Assembly (NCBI RefSeq): GCF_014695375.1
Contig: NZ_JACJOG010000010.1
Span: 31,693 to 95,692 of the forward strand
Origin: Coleofasciculus sp. FACHB-T130
GTDB lineage: Bacteria; Cyanobacteriota; Cyanobacteriia; Cyanobacteriales; FACHB-T130
Direction: 5' to 3'
Length of the DNA stretch: 64,000 nt
The first letter of the stretch is position 1. Each line of letters begins with the position of its first letter. Of the stretch, positions 8,855 to 17,765 are shown piece by piece. The position numbers and the translations under genes are program-made. Under the pieces are notes generated by a model. The model was not told where the DNA came from. It was given only the letters and a program-made list of their open reading frames with translations, and searched no databases.

Positions 8855-11038
8855 TTAGGTACTCAGAACCGATTTCGACCAGGTAAAGCGAAAGGTTGCT
8901 CCTTTGCCTGCTTGAGATTCTACCCAGATGGTTCCTCCTTGGGTTTCAACAATTTTTTTGACCAGGGTTAGACCGATGCCCGTGTTTTCGACGATATCGC
9001 GAGCTTGTAAAGTCTCAAAGATGGCAAAAACTTTCTCGTGATATTCGGAGGCAATTCCTGGCCCGTTATCTGCCACGGCAAACTCATAAAAGTTGCTTTG
9101 GTCTTGAACCGATATTGTCACTTGTCCCTCTGCTTGGGAGTTGTGTTTAATCGCGTTGCTAATCAGATTGGCAAACACCTGTTGTAGGGGCAAGCGTTCG
9201 GTGCGTAGGGTAGGCATTCCAGGGCTTACGACAATGGTAAAAGCCGGTGGCGGTGCGAGGGTGTCAATGACCTCTGCGAGAAGTTTTTCCACATCCACCC
9301 ATTCCACAGACGCCTTGATTCGTCCTACGCGGGAATATTGAAGGACACCATTGATTAGCGCTTCCATACGATGGACGCGCGATCGCATTAAGTCTAAATT
9401 GTGCCTAGTTTCTTCAGTCAGGTGGTCGGAGATGTCTTCTTCAATCCAAGTGGAGAGATTAGCGATCGCTCTGAGCGGTGCTTTGAGGTCGTGGGAGACA
9501 ATATAGGCAAACTGATCGAGTTCTTGGTTGCGTTTCTCTAGAGCAATATTGGTTTGGGCAAGGATGGCGCTTAAGCGGGCTAATTCCCCTGCACGCGATC
9601 GCAAATCTTCTTCTGCTTGTTTGCGTTCGGTGATGTCGCTGTTGATTTCCAGGGTCGCTAAGGGTTCGCCCTCATCGTCTGTCTGCAATGTCCATCGGCT
9701 AGAAACCCGAATCTGCGTACCATCGCGCTTGGTGTCGAGCAGTTCACCTTTCCAGTAACCGTCGTGAAGAAACATTTCGTCGATTTCTTCGATATTAGGG
9801 GGAAATTCGGTTCTCAAGAGTTCGTGGGCGTATTGACCGAGGGCTTCTTTCTTTGTCCAACCGTACAGCCGTTCTGCCCCCAGATTCCAATAAGTAATCC
9901 GATCGTCGCGATCGCGCACTAAAATCGCGTCATTTGCCAGATCCAGCAATGTCGCTTGTTTTCGCAGCATTTCCTCAGCTTGCTGGCGATCCGTAATGTC
10001 CCGCATAATCCCAATCAGCAAGCGCTGATTGTAAGAATGTATCTCGCTAAACGCTAACTCCATTGGAAACGTGGTGCCATTCTTGCGGCGTCCTACCGTT
10101 TCTTGCAGTTGCCGCATTTTGACTGGGTTGTTGCCCACAAAGTGGTTGAGCGCCTGGATGCTATCACCGCTGAAGGGCTGCGCCACCAAGAGTTTCAGGT
10201 TTTTGCCAATCGCTTCGGCGGGTTCGTACCCAAACATCAAGGTAGCAGCTTGATTAAAAGACTCAATATGACCTTGATCGTTGATAGTGATAATCCCATC
10301 TACCACATTGTCTAAAATGGCACGGATGCGAATGTTACTTTCGCGCAAACCCGTTTGTTGTCCTGCCAGTTCCCGGTCGAGCTGATCGAACAGATACACC
10401 GCTGCTAGCGATCCCAGAAGACCGAGTGTTGCTGTGGCGCTGAGTACGCCAATGGTAATTCGCTGCTGATGCTTTAAGTCTCGGCTGCGCTGGTCAAGCA
10501 AACGAGCTTCCTCGGCGGAGAACAGGGCAATTTGCCGACGAATGGCATCCATCGTGGTTTTGGCTTGAGGCTCCAATCGGAAACTGCCAGCATTTCCCTG
10601 CTTGACGACTTTTATCCGAGCCACATTCTGGTTCATTATGCTGACTTTTTGCCGTACCAGCGTTTGAAGCTGCTGGACTCGTTGCAGCTGTTGCGGCTTA
10701 TCTTTGACGGAATTATCCAGTTCTTTGAGGAATTGAGGAATGCTTGCGATCGCTGCGTTATAAGGTTCCAGATATTCCGGGCGATAAGTTAAGGCATAAC
10801 CCCGAACCCCTGTCTCGGCATCCACTATCGCTGTGAGCAAGCGATTGGCTTGTAATAGCACCTTCTGCGTTTTGTCAACATAATTTTGCGCCGTTGCAGT
10901 ACTGCGTTGCAGCCCAGCAAATACCACCACCGACGTTAAAAGACACATGATCGGGATGGCGATGATCAAGGCACCCCGCCGACGCACGGGAAGATCGGAC
11001 CAAAGAAGGTGTAGGTATTGAGTTCCAGAAGGAGCCAT
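8855..11038 (-). CDS. CHASE3 sensor kinase (TM-CHASE3-TM-PAS-PAS-HisKA-HATPase)
   Basis: A membrane kinase of 727 residues. TM1 is at about 19-41. The periplasmic CHASE3 domain (about 42-190) is recognised by the ETGVRGYALTYRPEYLEPY signature. TM2 is at about 195-217, followed by PAS1 (about 232-350) and PAS2 (about 358-475). HisKA has the H-box IVSHDLKAPLRA, and the HATPase has NLISNAIKHN, DNGPGIA and NTGIGLTLVKK. The last ~230 residues are strikingly similar to those of the kinase at 5334-8267, while the sensor halves differ. The two kinases therefore share a duplicated core with exchanged inputs. CHASE3 ligands are generally unknown. It is first in a same-strand run of five signalling genes, but gaps of several hundred bases argue against one transcript. 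Confidence 0.92.
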   Translation of the reverse strand: MAPSGTQYLHLLWSDLPVRRRGALIIAIPIMCLLTSVVVFAGLQRSTATAQNYVDKTQKVLLQANRLLTAIVDAETGVRGYALTYRPEYLEPYNAAIASIPQFLKELDNSVKDKPQQLQRVQQLQTLVRQKVSIMNQNVARIKVVKQGNAGSFRLEPQAKTTMDAIRRQIALFSAEEARLLDQRSRDLKHQQRITIGVLSATATLGLLGSLAAVYLFDQLDRELAGQQTGLRESNIRIRAILDNVVDGIITINDQGHIESFNQAATLMFGYEPAEAIGKNLKLLVAQPFSGDSIQALNHFVGNNPVKMRQLQETVGRRKNGTTFPMELAFSEIHSYNQRLLIGIMRDITDRQQAEEMLRKQATLLDLANDAILVRDRDDRITYWNLGAERLYGWTKKEALGQYAHELLRTEFPPNIEEIDEMFLHDGYWKGELLDTKRDGTQIRVSSRWTLQTDDEGEPLATLEINSDITERKQAEEDLRSRAGELARLSAILAQTNIALEKRNQELDQFAYIVSHDLKAPLRAIANLSTWIEEDISDHLTEETRHNLDLMRSRVHRMEALINGVLQYSRVGRIKASVEWVDVEKLLAEVIDTLAPPPAFTIVVSPGMPTLRTERLPLQQVFANLISNAIKHNSQAEGQVTISVQDQSNFYEFAVADNGPGIASEYHEKVFAIFETLQARDIVENTGIGLTLVKKIVETQGGTIWVESQAGKGATFRFTWSKSVLST

Positions 11039-11786
11039 TGCAAGCTTTGACTTTTAGCTTAAGCTTTTAGCTTAACGAACTTGGGTGCTGTCCCAGTGAA
11101 AGTGTAGATTGTGGCTGATAACGAATGGGTGGCTACTGATGAAGAAAGCGATCGCCTAACTTTTCCAAGCCCAAAGCCGACGCAATCTGGTTCTGTAACA
11201 GGTACAGTCCTGGGATCGGGGTGTAACTGAACAAGCTGTCTATGTCCGCTGCTTCGACTCTGGGCGGTTTGGCAAAGAGATTCCTTTAAAGAATTCTCCA
11301 GCCCGGATGATTCTCATGCTGCCAACCCGGTATACTCATACCAGCGGTAGTTGAACTCTGGGCTGCTCGTGCTGCCATTGGCAAGTAAAAATCTGAGATT
11401 CTGCTGTCTGCCACGTCTGCTGATGTTGAGCAAGGCATTTTCCCAGTTCAGCCACCTGACTCAACCAGAAAAACCGAATTGTGCGCTCCAGCAGAAAGGT
11501 AAAATCCAGATGGTTAGTGCTTTGTTGCAGTTATCGATTGTACACTCGTACTAAAATTGACCAATTGCCAAACTGTCCCTTTTAAAAAACTGCTGCGCTC
11601 AAGCTTTGGTTTATGGTTAAGTTTGCCATGTGCCCGCCAGTAAAAATATCACCTCAAACAGATGAGGAGGGTATAAATTACTAATACTAGAACACGCAAA
11701 GAATGGCAGTAGATTGACGACTGCAAACTCTTTAGGAAATCTTTATTTTTAGAAAGTCCATAGAATTGCAAAGTGTGGAAGAGAAG
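11039..11786. other. Divergent intergenic region, possible decayed frame
   Basis: This gap separates divergent signalling genes. No intact gene is supported. On the minus strand a stop-bounded stretch of about 50 codons (about 11133-11288) reads as protein-like sequence (for example SYTPIPGLYLLQNQIASAL), perhaps a gene relic. A small hairpin (GGTAT/ATACC) lies near 11330. The rest shows nothing recognisable. Confidence 0.4.
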
Positions 11787-12509
11787 ATGAGTCAAATTCG
11801 CGTCGCTTTAATTGAAGACCACGACCTGACTAGGGTCGGCATCCGGACAGCGCTGCAACAGCGCGGGGAAATTGAATTTGTGGGTGAAGCCGCTAATGCC
11901 ACTGAAGGTCTGAAATTACTGGAAACGACCAAGCCAGATGTGGCGATTGTCGATATTGGCCTGCCCGATATGGACGGAATTGAATTGACGAGGACGTTTA
12001 GGGAATGGCAGGCGGCTTCGGAAGATGGGGGTCATACCAAGATACTGGTGTTGACTTTACAGGATGACGAAGAAGCGGTATTGGCGGCATTTGCAGCCGG
12101 TGCAGATTCCTACTGCATGAAAAATATTAGTTTTGATAAGTTGCTCGAAGCGTTGCAAGTGACGCACGAAGGCAACGGCTGGATTGACCCAGCAATCGCC
12201 CGGATTGTCTTGCAGCAGACTCGATCGAGTCAGACAGGACTGGATCAAGCTGCTATATCCAAAACGGTGATTATCAATGCCACTGAACCGGAATACAGCC
12301 AGCTAATTGAAGCTTATCCGCTGACGGAACGGGAATTAGAAGTTTTGCAACTGATTGTTGAAGGATGCAGCAATGCAGCGATCGCGGAAAAGCTCTACAT
12401 CACTGTCGGAACTGTCAAAACCCACGTCCGGAATATTTTGAACAAGCTGTGTGCCGATGACCGCACCCAAGCGGCGGTGCGTGCTCTACGCTCTGGCTTA
12501 GTCGGATAA
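11787..12509 (+). CDS. NarL/FixJ-family response regulator
   Basis: A 240-residue transcription regulator. The receiver (about 4-122) has LIEDHD, phospho-acceptor Asp56 in IVDIGLPDMDG, Thr in LVLTLQDD and a C-terminal helix-turn-helix (about 178-238) with LTERELEVLQLIVEG and GTVKTHVRNILNKL, typical of LuxR/NarL DNA-binding domains. ATG at 11787 is preceded by GGAAGAGAAG, a good ribosome site; a longer frame would need TTG at 11766. Phosphorylation should favour dimerisation and promoter binding. It is divergent from the CHASE3 kinase, about 750 bp away, a plausible cognate sensor. A 150-aa span between the domains shows no other motif. Confidence 0.93.
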   Translation: MSQIRVALIEDHDLTRVGIRTALQQRGEIEFVGEAANATEGLKLLETTKPDVAIVDIGLPDMDGIELTRTFREWQAASEDGGHTKILVLTLQDDEEAVLAAFAAGADSYCMKNISFDKLLEALQVTHEGNGWIDPAIARIVLQQTRSSQTGLDQAAISKTVIINATEPEYSQLIEAYPLTERELEVLQLIVEGCSNAAIAEKLYITVGTVKTHVRNILNKLCADDRTQAAVRALRSGLVG

Positions 12510-12858
12510 ATACCTTTGCCTGTGGAGAATCGGGCGCTCGGTATGAGTTGACTTCTGCTTGGCTTGACATCGGTGAACCTTCTGTAGCTGCCACAACCTG
12601 GCAGCTATGCTCGCCTCTATATCCTGGCAGCGGTATTTAACCCGTAGTCAGTTGGTCGAGTAACAAACCTTAGTCAATGGGCGTCTCAGAATGCCCTCAA
12701 AGCTGTTATTCTATCGAATCATCAATCAGCAGCATCACAAGAAATTAAAAGCGAGAACCGGATTTTGCTCCGGGAAGGCGATATGAAGGCAAGGGATGAG
12801 CGGTGAAAATCCCCTCAAGCTGTCGATGATCTAATTAAGCGGGAAGCGGAGTGTGCCG
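12510..12858. other. Intergenic region with a strong hairpin
   Basis: A perfect 9-bp hairpin TAGCTGCCA/TGGCAGCTA with a 5-base loop lies at 12585-12607, 76 bp after the regulator gene. No T-run follows, so it is at best a weak terminator or an RNA structure. No gene was seen in the rest. Confidence 0.55.
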
Positions 12859-14607
12859 ATGAGTCAGGCAGAAGGGAGCAAACTCAAACTGATGGTGGTT
12901 GATGATGAGCATGACAACCTAGATTTACTTTATCGGACATTTCGGCGAGATTTTCGCGTCTTCAAAGCCGACAGTGCCTTCAGCGCCATTCAAGTTTTGG
13001 ACACGGAAGGGGAAATGGCTGTGATTATTTCTGACCAGCGCATGCCCCAAATGAATGGAACCGAATTTTTAAGTAAAACAGTTGAGCGCTTTCCCGATAC
13101 CATTCGGATTCTCCTAACCGGCTACACGGATGTCGAAGATTTAGTCGATGCGATTAACTCCGGTCAGGTGTTCAAGTACATCACCAAACCCTGGAACCCG
13201 GAGAACCTAAAAGCAGTAGTTCAACAAGCCGCGGAAACTTACCGCGTGCTGAAGCAAAGGACGAACGAACTACGCCGCGCCTTGCGCCGAGAAGAACTCT
13301 TGAATGCGGTGACAACGGCAATTCGGGAGTCGCTAGATTACCAGAGTATGCTGCAAACCGTTGCCAATACCATTGGGCAAGCTTTTGAGGCGAGTTATTG
13401 CGTTCTGCGACCCGTAGAGAGCGATCGCTTGACCAGCGAAATTTTTTTCTATCCAACTCCAAATGAGCCGAGCGAGGATACAGAAACCCCAGTACCGGAA
13501 CGCGACTCAGACTCCTTACTACAAGCAGCCCTGGAAAGTCGCAAGATCCAACTTGCCCAAGGCGATCAAGAGGGAAGGCGTTCCACTCAGTTAGGAGTGC
13601 CGCTGATCTTCCAGCAGCAGGTGTTAGCGGTTCTCTGCCTCTATCAAGAAAATAGCGATCGCCTCTGGGCACCCGACGAAGTTCAGCTGATAGAAGGCGT
13701 CGCCGAACAAGCCGCTTTGGCGCTTTCTCAGGCGAAACTCTACCAGCGCACGCAGCAGCAGGCTCAGCAAATGCGTGCCGAACTAGAAGTCGCTCGTCAA
13801 ATTCAAAATAACCTCCTCCGCCAAAGTTGGCCTGAAGTAGAAGGGATGCAGGTGCAAGCCTGCTGCGTCGCCGCTAGAGAAGTCGGGGGTGATTTTTTTG
13901 AAGTGTACGTCCATCCCCAAGGGGATGTTTGGCTGGCAGTGGGAGATGTCTCTGGGAAAGGCGTCCCAGCCGCTCTATTTATGGCAAGTGCAATTTCTAT
14001 TCTGCGTCGGGAACTCGCTCAGGAAATTTCTCCGGAGCCAGATGTCGTCATGCGGAATCTTAACAGCATTATGTCCAACGATCTCGTCAGCACCAACTGC
14101 TTTATCACGATGGTGCTGGCTCGTTATACCCCAGCCACTCAAGAGCTGGTATATGCCAACGCCGGTCACATCTATCCCTTAGTCTGGTCTAATCGGGAAG
14201 TCGTGCAACAAAGAGCGGCACCTACTTCAGACTCGGCACTGGAACCAAATTTTCTCAAGACTCGCGGTATCCCTTTGGGAATTTTACCCATCTGGAAAGC
14301 CAAGCAGGGACAACTGACGTTAAATTCAGGTGAAATTCTGCTACTGACGAGTGACGGGATTACCGAGGCGACTGTCACCCAAGAAAGTAGCCTTCGACAT
14401 ACTGCTTCGGAGATCGCGCCGACGGCAGAAGTTACCACTGGCAGCTTTGAAGGTACGAGTAGTATGCTGACACAAGATGGGCTTTGGAAACTTGTATGCC
14501 TTGAGCCAGTACCTTTCGATTTGAATAACTTACTCGCGCGGATTCGAGAACACACCAATAACGTTCAGGAAGACGACCAAACTATACTCTCTCTGGAGGT
14601 TCTTTAA
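12859..14607 (+). CDS. REC-GAF-PP2C (RsbU/SpoIIE-type) serine phosphatase
   Basis: A 582-residue regulated phosphatase. The receiver (about 8-125) has VVDDEHDN and Asp59 in IISDQRMPQMNG. A GAF domain spans about 155-295, then a helix (about 300-325), then a PP2C/SpoIIE domain (about 335-575) with metal-site motifs REVGGDFFEV, GDVSGKGVPA, NAGHIYP and LLTSDGITEA. The family dephosphorylates anti-sigma antagonists (STAS proteins), so the receiver should set phosphatase activity. ATG 12859 follows a purine-rich GGAAGCGGA; a GTG lies 6 bases upstream. An RsbW-like ATPase gene starts 4 bases after the stop, so the two are almost certainly co-transcribed. The last part of the domain has a low-complexity insertion (about 500-540). 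Confidence 0.93.
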   Translation: MSQAEGSKLKLMVVDDEHDNLDLLYRTFRRDFRVFKADSAFSAIQVLDTEGEMAVIISDQRMPQMNGTEFLSKTVERFPDTIRILLTGYTDVEDLVDAINSGQVFKYITKPWNPENLKAVVQQAAETYRVLKQRTNELRRALRREELLNAVTTAIRESLDYQSMLQTVANTIGQAFEASYCVLRPVESDRLTSEIFFYPTPNEPSEDTETPVPERDSDSLLQAALESRKIQLAQGDQEGRRSTQLGVPLIFQQQVLAVLCLYQENSDRLWAPDEVQLIEGVAEQAALALSQAKLYQRTQQQAQQMRAELEVARQIQNNLLRQSWPEVEGMQVQACCVAAREVGGDFFEVYVHPQGDVWLAVGDVSGKGVPAALFMASAISILRRELAQEISPEPDVVMRNLNSIMSNDLVSTNCFITMVLARYTPATQELVYANAGHIYPLVWSNREVVQQRAAPTSDSALEPNFLKTRGIPLGILPIWKAKQGQLTLNSGEILLLTSDGITEATVTQESSLRHTASEIAPTAEVTTGSFEGTSSMLTQDGLWKLVCLEPVPFDLNNLLARIREHTNNVQEDDQTILSLEVL

Positions 14608-14611
14608 GTAC

Positions 14612-15040
14612 ATGAAAACGGAGCTGCACATACCAAGTGATTTGAAGTTTTTAACAATTGTTGAAAGCTGGCTACTGGGATGTTTGGAAGTCGAACTGAC
14701 CGACTCGGTGGATTGGCCTCGTCAATCGAATCGCTTGCGATTGGCTTTGGTGGAAGCATACTCGAATGTGGTGCGTCATGCTCATAAGGAGCAACCAAAT
14801 TTGCCCGTGCTAATTCGCCTAGAACTAAAAAATCGGGATATTGCTCTCGAAATTTGGGATCACGGTCAGGGATTTGACTTATCAACTTATCTCCCGCCCA
14901 CCCCGAATGATAAACAGGAAAGCGGCTATGGGTGGCTGATTATGAATAGGTTAATGGATCGAGTAGAGTATCGCTTACAAGTAAACGGTCGTAACTGTTT
15001 GAAGTTAGAAGCGAGTTTGCCAGAAGCGACAAAAGCATAG
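14612..15040 (+). CDS. RsbW-like anti-sigma/serine kinase-type ATPase
   Basis: A 142-residue single HATPase_c_2 domain. N-box LVEAYSNVVRHAHKE, G1 WDHGQGFD and a G2-like ESGYGWLIMNRLMD mark it as the RsbW/SpoIIAB fold rather than a two-component kinase; there is no H-box. RsbW proteins phosphorylate STAS antagonists and bind sigma factors. In many bacteria this ATPase partners the PP2C encoded upstream. Translation starts 4 bases after the phosphatase stop, which indicates coupling. No STAS antagonist or sigma factor gene is present in the window, so the third partner must be elsewhere. G2 reads GYGW instead of the more usual G-x-G-L, so nucleotide handling may be atypical. Confidence 0.88.
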   Translation: MKTELHIPSDLKFLTIVESWLLGCLEVELTDSVDWPRQSNRLRLALVEAYSNVVRHAHKEQPNLPVLIRLELKNRDIALEIWDHGQGFDLSTYLPPTPNDKQESGYGWLIMNRLMDRVEYRLQVNGRNCLKLEASLPEATKA

Positions 15041-15133
15041 CATCGTGGGATTGATGGTTTTTTATGCCATCAGGGTGCCCAAAAAATAGACAAAATTAGG
15101 AACCAAAGAGAGCTTTTAACCGGGTATTTTCTG

Positions 15134-15164
15134 ACCTCATGAGCTGGATAGCCTGAGGTTTTTT
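15134..15164 (+). terminator. Candidate intrinsic terminator after the PP2C/ATPase pair
   Basis: ACCTCA (15134-15139) pairs with TGAGGT (15154-15159), followed directly by a run of six T. The stem is short, so strength is uncertain. Confidence 0.45.
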
Positions 15165-15305
15165 AATAGGAACCAGCACATCGATCTAGGCGAGCCGGGT
15201 CAATGGAGTGGCATCGCCTCTTTTTGTTAAAAAAAGTAAAGCGAATAGCGATCGTTTTACAGGAAATCTATAAGTTTCACAAAGAAGAGTTGACTTATAA
15301 AATGA

Positions 15306-15334
15306 CTCGATCCCAGGTTTAGCCTGGGATCGAG
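15306..15334 (-). terminator. Perfect 12-bp hairpin downstream of the CTDH gene
   Basis: CTCGATCCCAGG and CCTGGGATCGAG form a perfect 12-bp stem with a 5-base loop. Read on the minus strand it sits 27 bases past the CTDH stop and is followed by TCATTTTATAA, a loosely U-rich tail. Confidence 0.65.
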
Positions 15335-15360
15335 GTAAAAATCCTTATCTAAGCGCGTAA

Positions 15361-15795
15361 TCAACGGCGTAAGTTCAGTAACTCTTGGGGAGATGCTAAT
15401 AGTTTGATCCGGGTAAAAATAATTTGACGCTGTGGATTGAGGATAAATATCCAGGAGACATTGACGCCAAAAACGGGAGTTTGTACCTTACCACCAACCT
15501 GAATCTGCGTGTTGCCGTCTTCTAGGGTTTCGGAAATTCCTTCACGGGGGGAGAGAGTCATGCCCTTGGCTTCTGCTTGCAGGTAAGATGCGATCGCATC
15601 AGGTCCCACAATCGGCGACTCAAATGGGGGATTCATTTCCCCATCCTCTGCAAATAAAGCAGCAGTTGCCTCAAAGTCGCCTGCATTCATCGTTTCAAAA
15701 TAGCGCAGCATGACAGGCTCTGTTATTCCTGCAATTGTCAGCTCGGTGGTGGATTCAGATTTGGAAGTTAAAACTAGATCGTCAGCTGGTGTCAT
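15361..15795 (-). CDS. OCP C-terminal-domain homologue (CTDH), NTF2 fold carotenoid carrier
   Basis: A 144-residue single NTF2-like domain matching the C-terminal domain of the orange carotenoid protein: ITEPVMLRYFETMNAGDF, PPFESPIVG, EDGNTQIQV, GKVQTP.FG and KLLASPQELLNL. The residues that hydrogen-bond the carotenoid keto group in OCP (Tyr201 and Trp288) are present as Tyr32 and Trp115. The position of OCP Trp277 is Val108. There is no cysteine, so the disulphide-linked dimer reported for some CTDHs is not possible. CTDHs carry and deliver keto-carotenoids to helical carotenoid proteins and quench singlet oxygen. ATG 15795 has AGGAA upstream; a GTG at 15816 is a weaker option. No OCP or HCP gene is in the window. 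The gene is divergent from queG. Confidence 0.88.
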   Translation of the reverse strand: MTPADDLVLTSKSESTTELTIAGITEPVMLRYFETMNAGDFEATAALFAEDGEMNPPFESPIVGPDAIASYLQAEAKGMTLSPREGISETLEDGNTQIQVGGKVQTPVFGVNVSWIFILNPQRQIIFTRIKLLASPQELLNLRR

Positions 15796-15962
15796 GGCAT
15801 TTCCTACAAACCACACCGATCAGTATTAAACAAAACAGCAGGTTCGCACCTGCGCTTCTGGAGGGATTGTTCAGAACTTTCCTGCTTTTGCATCTGTGTT
15901 GCTGCGGTTTCAACCGCTAGGTGCAAAACCGAAATCCGAGAAACTATAATGATTCGAGTCAG

Positions 15963-16976
15963 ATGCGATCGCCATCAAACCTTGTGAAAGTACCCATCAG
16001 TAGTCGCGAAGTGAAGCAAAAAGCCTTTGAGTTGGGATTCCACAAGGCAGGAATCGCGGCTGTAGATGGGGCAGAAGTGAAAGTACAGCGGTTGCAGGCA
16101 TGGCTGGCACAAGGCTATCAGGCGGACATGGAATGGATGGCGAATCCTAAGCGGCAAGATATCCATCTAGTCATGCCAGAAGTACGATCGCTGATTTGTG
16201 TTACCCTCAACTATTACACGCCTCACCAGCGTCCCGAAGGTAAGGAATACGCCAAAATCTCCCGCTATGGCTGGGGACGGGATTATCACAAGATCCTGCA
16301 TAAAAAGCTGAAAGCACTCACCGCTTGGCTGCAAGAGCAGGGCGAGGGCATCTCTGCGCGTTACTATGCTGATACTGGCCCCGTGCAAGATAAAGTTTGG
16401 GCACAGCAAGCTGGAATTGGCTGGATTGCCAAGAATGGAAATTTGATTACGCGCGAGTATGGTTCTTGGGTATTTTTAGGGGAAGTCTTGACCAACCTCG
16501 ACTTAACGCCTGACTTGCCCCATACTGAACACTGTGGCACTTGCACTCGTTGTATAGATGCTTGTCCCACGGGTGCAATTACCCAGCCCTTTGTTGTAGA
16601 CGCCAATCGGTGCATCGCTTACCACACAATTGAGAATCGGGCAGAAAAATTACCAGATGCGCTAAGCGAAGCGATGCCGTTAGCAAAGCGGAACAAAGCG
16701 TCAGCGACTGCATCTCCTCTGCAAGGCTGGGTTGCAGGTTGCGATATCTGCCAAGATGTTTGTCCGTGGAATCAGCGTTTTGCTCAGCCTACGGATGTTG
16801 AAGAGTTTCAGCCGTATTCTGGAAATGTAGCTCCCCTTCTAACCGAATTAGCGGAAATTTCCGATGAAGAGTGGGATCGTCGGTTTCCCGCCTCAGCGCT
16901 GCGGCGGATAAAACCGGAGATGTTGCGGCGTAATGCTAGGGCAAATTTGGAAGCAAAAGCATCACCCGACGCCTGA
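15963..16976 (+). CDS. queG: Epoxyqueuosine reductase QueG
   Basis: A cobalamin- and Fe-S-dependent enzyme that reduces epoxyqueuosine to queuosine in tRNA, the last step of queuosine synthesis. About 337 residues. The catalytic Asp lies in [10 protein letters not shown] (Asp137). Two 4Fe-4S sites are visible: [16 protein letters not shown] and [11 protein letters not shown] with the additional Cys of NRCIAYH. Between [11 protein letters not shown] and [12 protein letters not shown] there is an extra ~18-residue segment (about 232-251) that family members usually lack; its DNA (16656-16715) looks like a small dispersed repeat inserted in frame. ATG 15963 is preferred to GTG 15921. The next gene starts 66 bp later. 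The enzyme looks intact apart from this loop. Confidence 0.95.
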   Translation: MRSPSNLVKVPISSREVKQKAFELGFHKAGIAAVDGAEVKVQRLQAWLAQGYQADMEWMANPKRQDIHLVMPEVRSLICVTLNYYTPHQRPEGKEYAKISRYGWGRDYHKILHKKLKALTAWLQEQGEGISARYYADTGPVQDKVWAQQAGIGWIAKNGNLITREYGSWVFLGEVLTNLDLTPDLPHTEHCGTCTRCIDACPTGAITQPFVVDANRCIAYHTIENRAEKLPDALSEAMPLAKRNKASATASPLQGWVAGCDICQDVCPWNQRFAQPTDVEEFQPYSGNVAPLLTELAEISDEEWDRRFPASALRRIKPEMLRRNARANLEAKASPDA

Positions 16977-17042
16977 AATCGGACGAACAAGTAGGCACTA
17001 CACTTGACAAAATTTATCCCAAGTTGAGATATACCCAAAACA

Positions 17043-17693
17043 ATGACCGTAAAAGTCATAATCTTTGATTTCGATGGCACAATCGCTGATAGCCTTGATG
17101 CCGTCGTGAATATTACTAATCGTTTAGCCGTAGAATTCGGGCATCAGCCAGTCAGTCTAGAAGATATCGAAAAGATTAAAAATTTAAGTTCTAGCCAAAT
17201 TATTAAATTTTCTGGGGTTTCTATCTTTAAGTTACCCTTTCTACTGAGGAAAGTTAGAACAAGATTACATAATCAGGTTCAAGATTTAAAACCTTTTCCA
17301 GGTATTAAAGAAACTTTTACAGAGTTGAAAAATCTGGGGTACCGATTAGGGATTATAACATCTAATTCCAAGGAAAATGTTTCGATTTTTTTGAAGCAGA
17401 ATGATTTTATAGACTTATTTGATTTTATTTATTCAGCCCCAACGATTTTTGGAAAACACAAAGTAATTAATAGTTTTTCTAAAAAACAAGATATGCAAAT
17501 TAATGAGATGGTTTATGTTGGAGATGAAACAAGAGATATCGAAGCGGCAAGAAAGAGCCGGATAAAAGTAATTTCAGTTAGTTGGGGTTTTAATTCAAAA
17601 GAAGTTTTAGCTAAACATCACCCAGATTTTTTGATTGACAAACCTAGCGAACTATTAGAAGTGATAGGAAGCTTACAAAAACAGCCAGTGTAA
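17043..17693 (+). CDS. HAD-superfamily phosphatase (phosphoglycolate phosphatase-like)
   Basis: A 216-residue HAD hydrolase. Motif I FDFDGTIAD has nucleophile Asp9 and acid/base Asp11, motif II is GIITSNSK, and motif IV is YVGDETRDIEAA. A helical C1 cap lies between motifs I and II, as in the Gph/PGP subfamily. Likely substrates are small phosphate esters such as 2-phosphoglycolate, but the cap sequence is not diagnostic. The coding sequence is noticeably more AT-rich than its neighbours, which may reflect transfer or weak selection. It follows queG by 66 bp on the same strand and converges on the PD-(D/E)XK gene downstream. Confidence 0.88.
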   Translation: MTVKVIIFDFDGTIADSLDAVVNITNRLAVEFGHQPVSLEDIEKIKNLSSSQIIKFSGVSIFKLPFLLRKVRTRLHNQVQDLKPFPGIKETFTELKNLGYRLGIITSNSKENVSIFLKQNDFIDLFDFIYSAPTIFGKHKVINSFSKKQDMQINEMVYVGDETRDIEAARKSRIKVISVSWGFNSKEVLAKHHPDFLIDKPSELLEVIGSLQKQPV

Positions 17694-17765
17694 AGATGGA
17701 AGCCGCTTTCTAAAGTTAATTGAAAGAATACGCGATCGTGCTGCCATAGCTCAGATAACTACTGA

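Larger units (their letters stand above)
15041..15360. other. Convergent intergenic region with terminators
   Basis: The gap lies between the plus-strand PP2C/ATPase operon and the minus-strand carotenoid-carrier gene. It holds a TGATGG/CCATCA hairpin just after the operon, the terminator candidate at 15134-15164 and the long hairpin at 15306-15334. No gene was seen. Confidence 0.6.
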
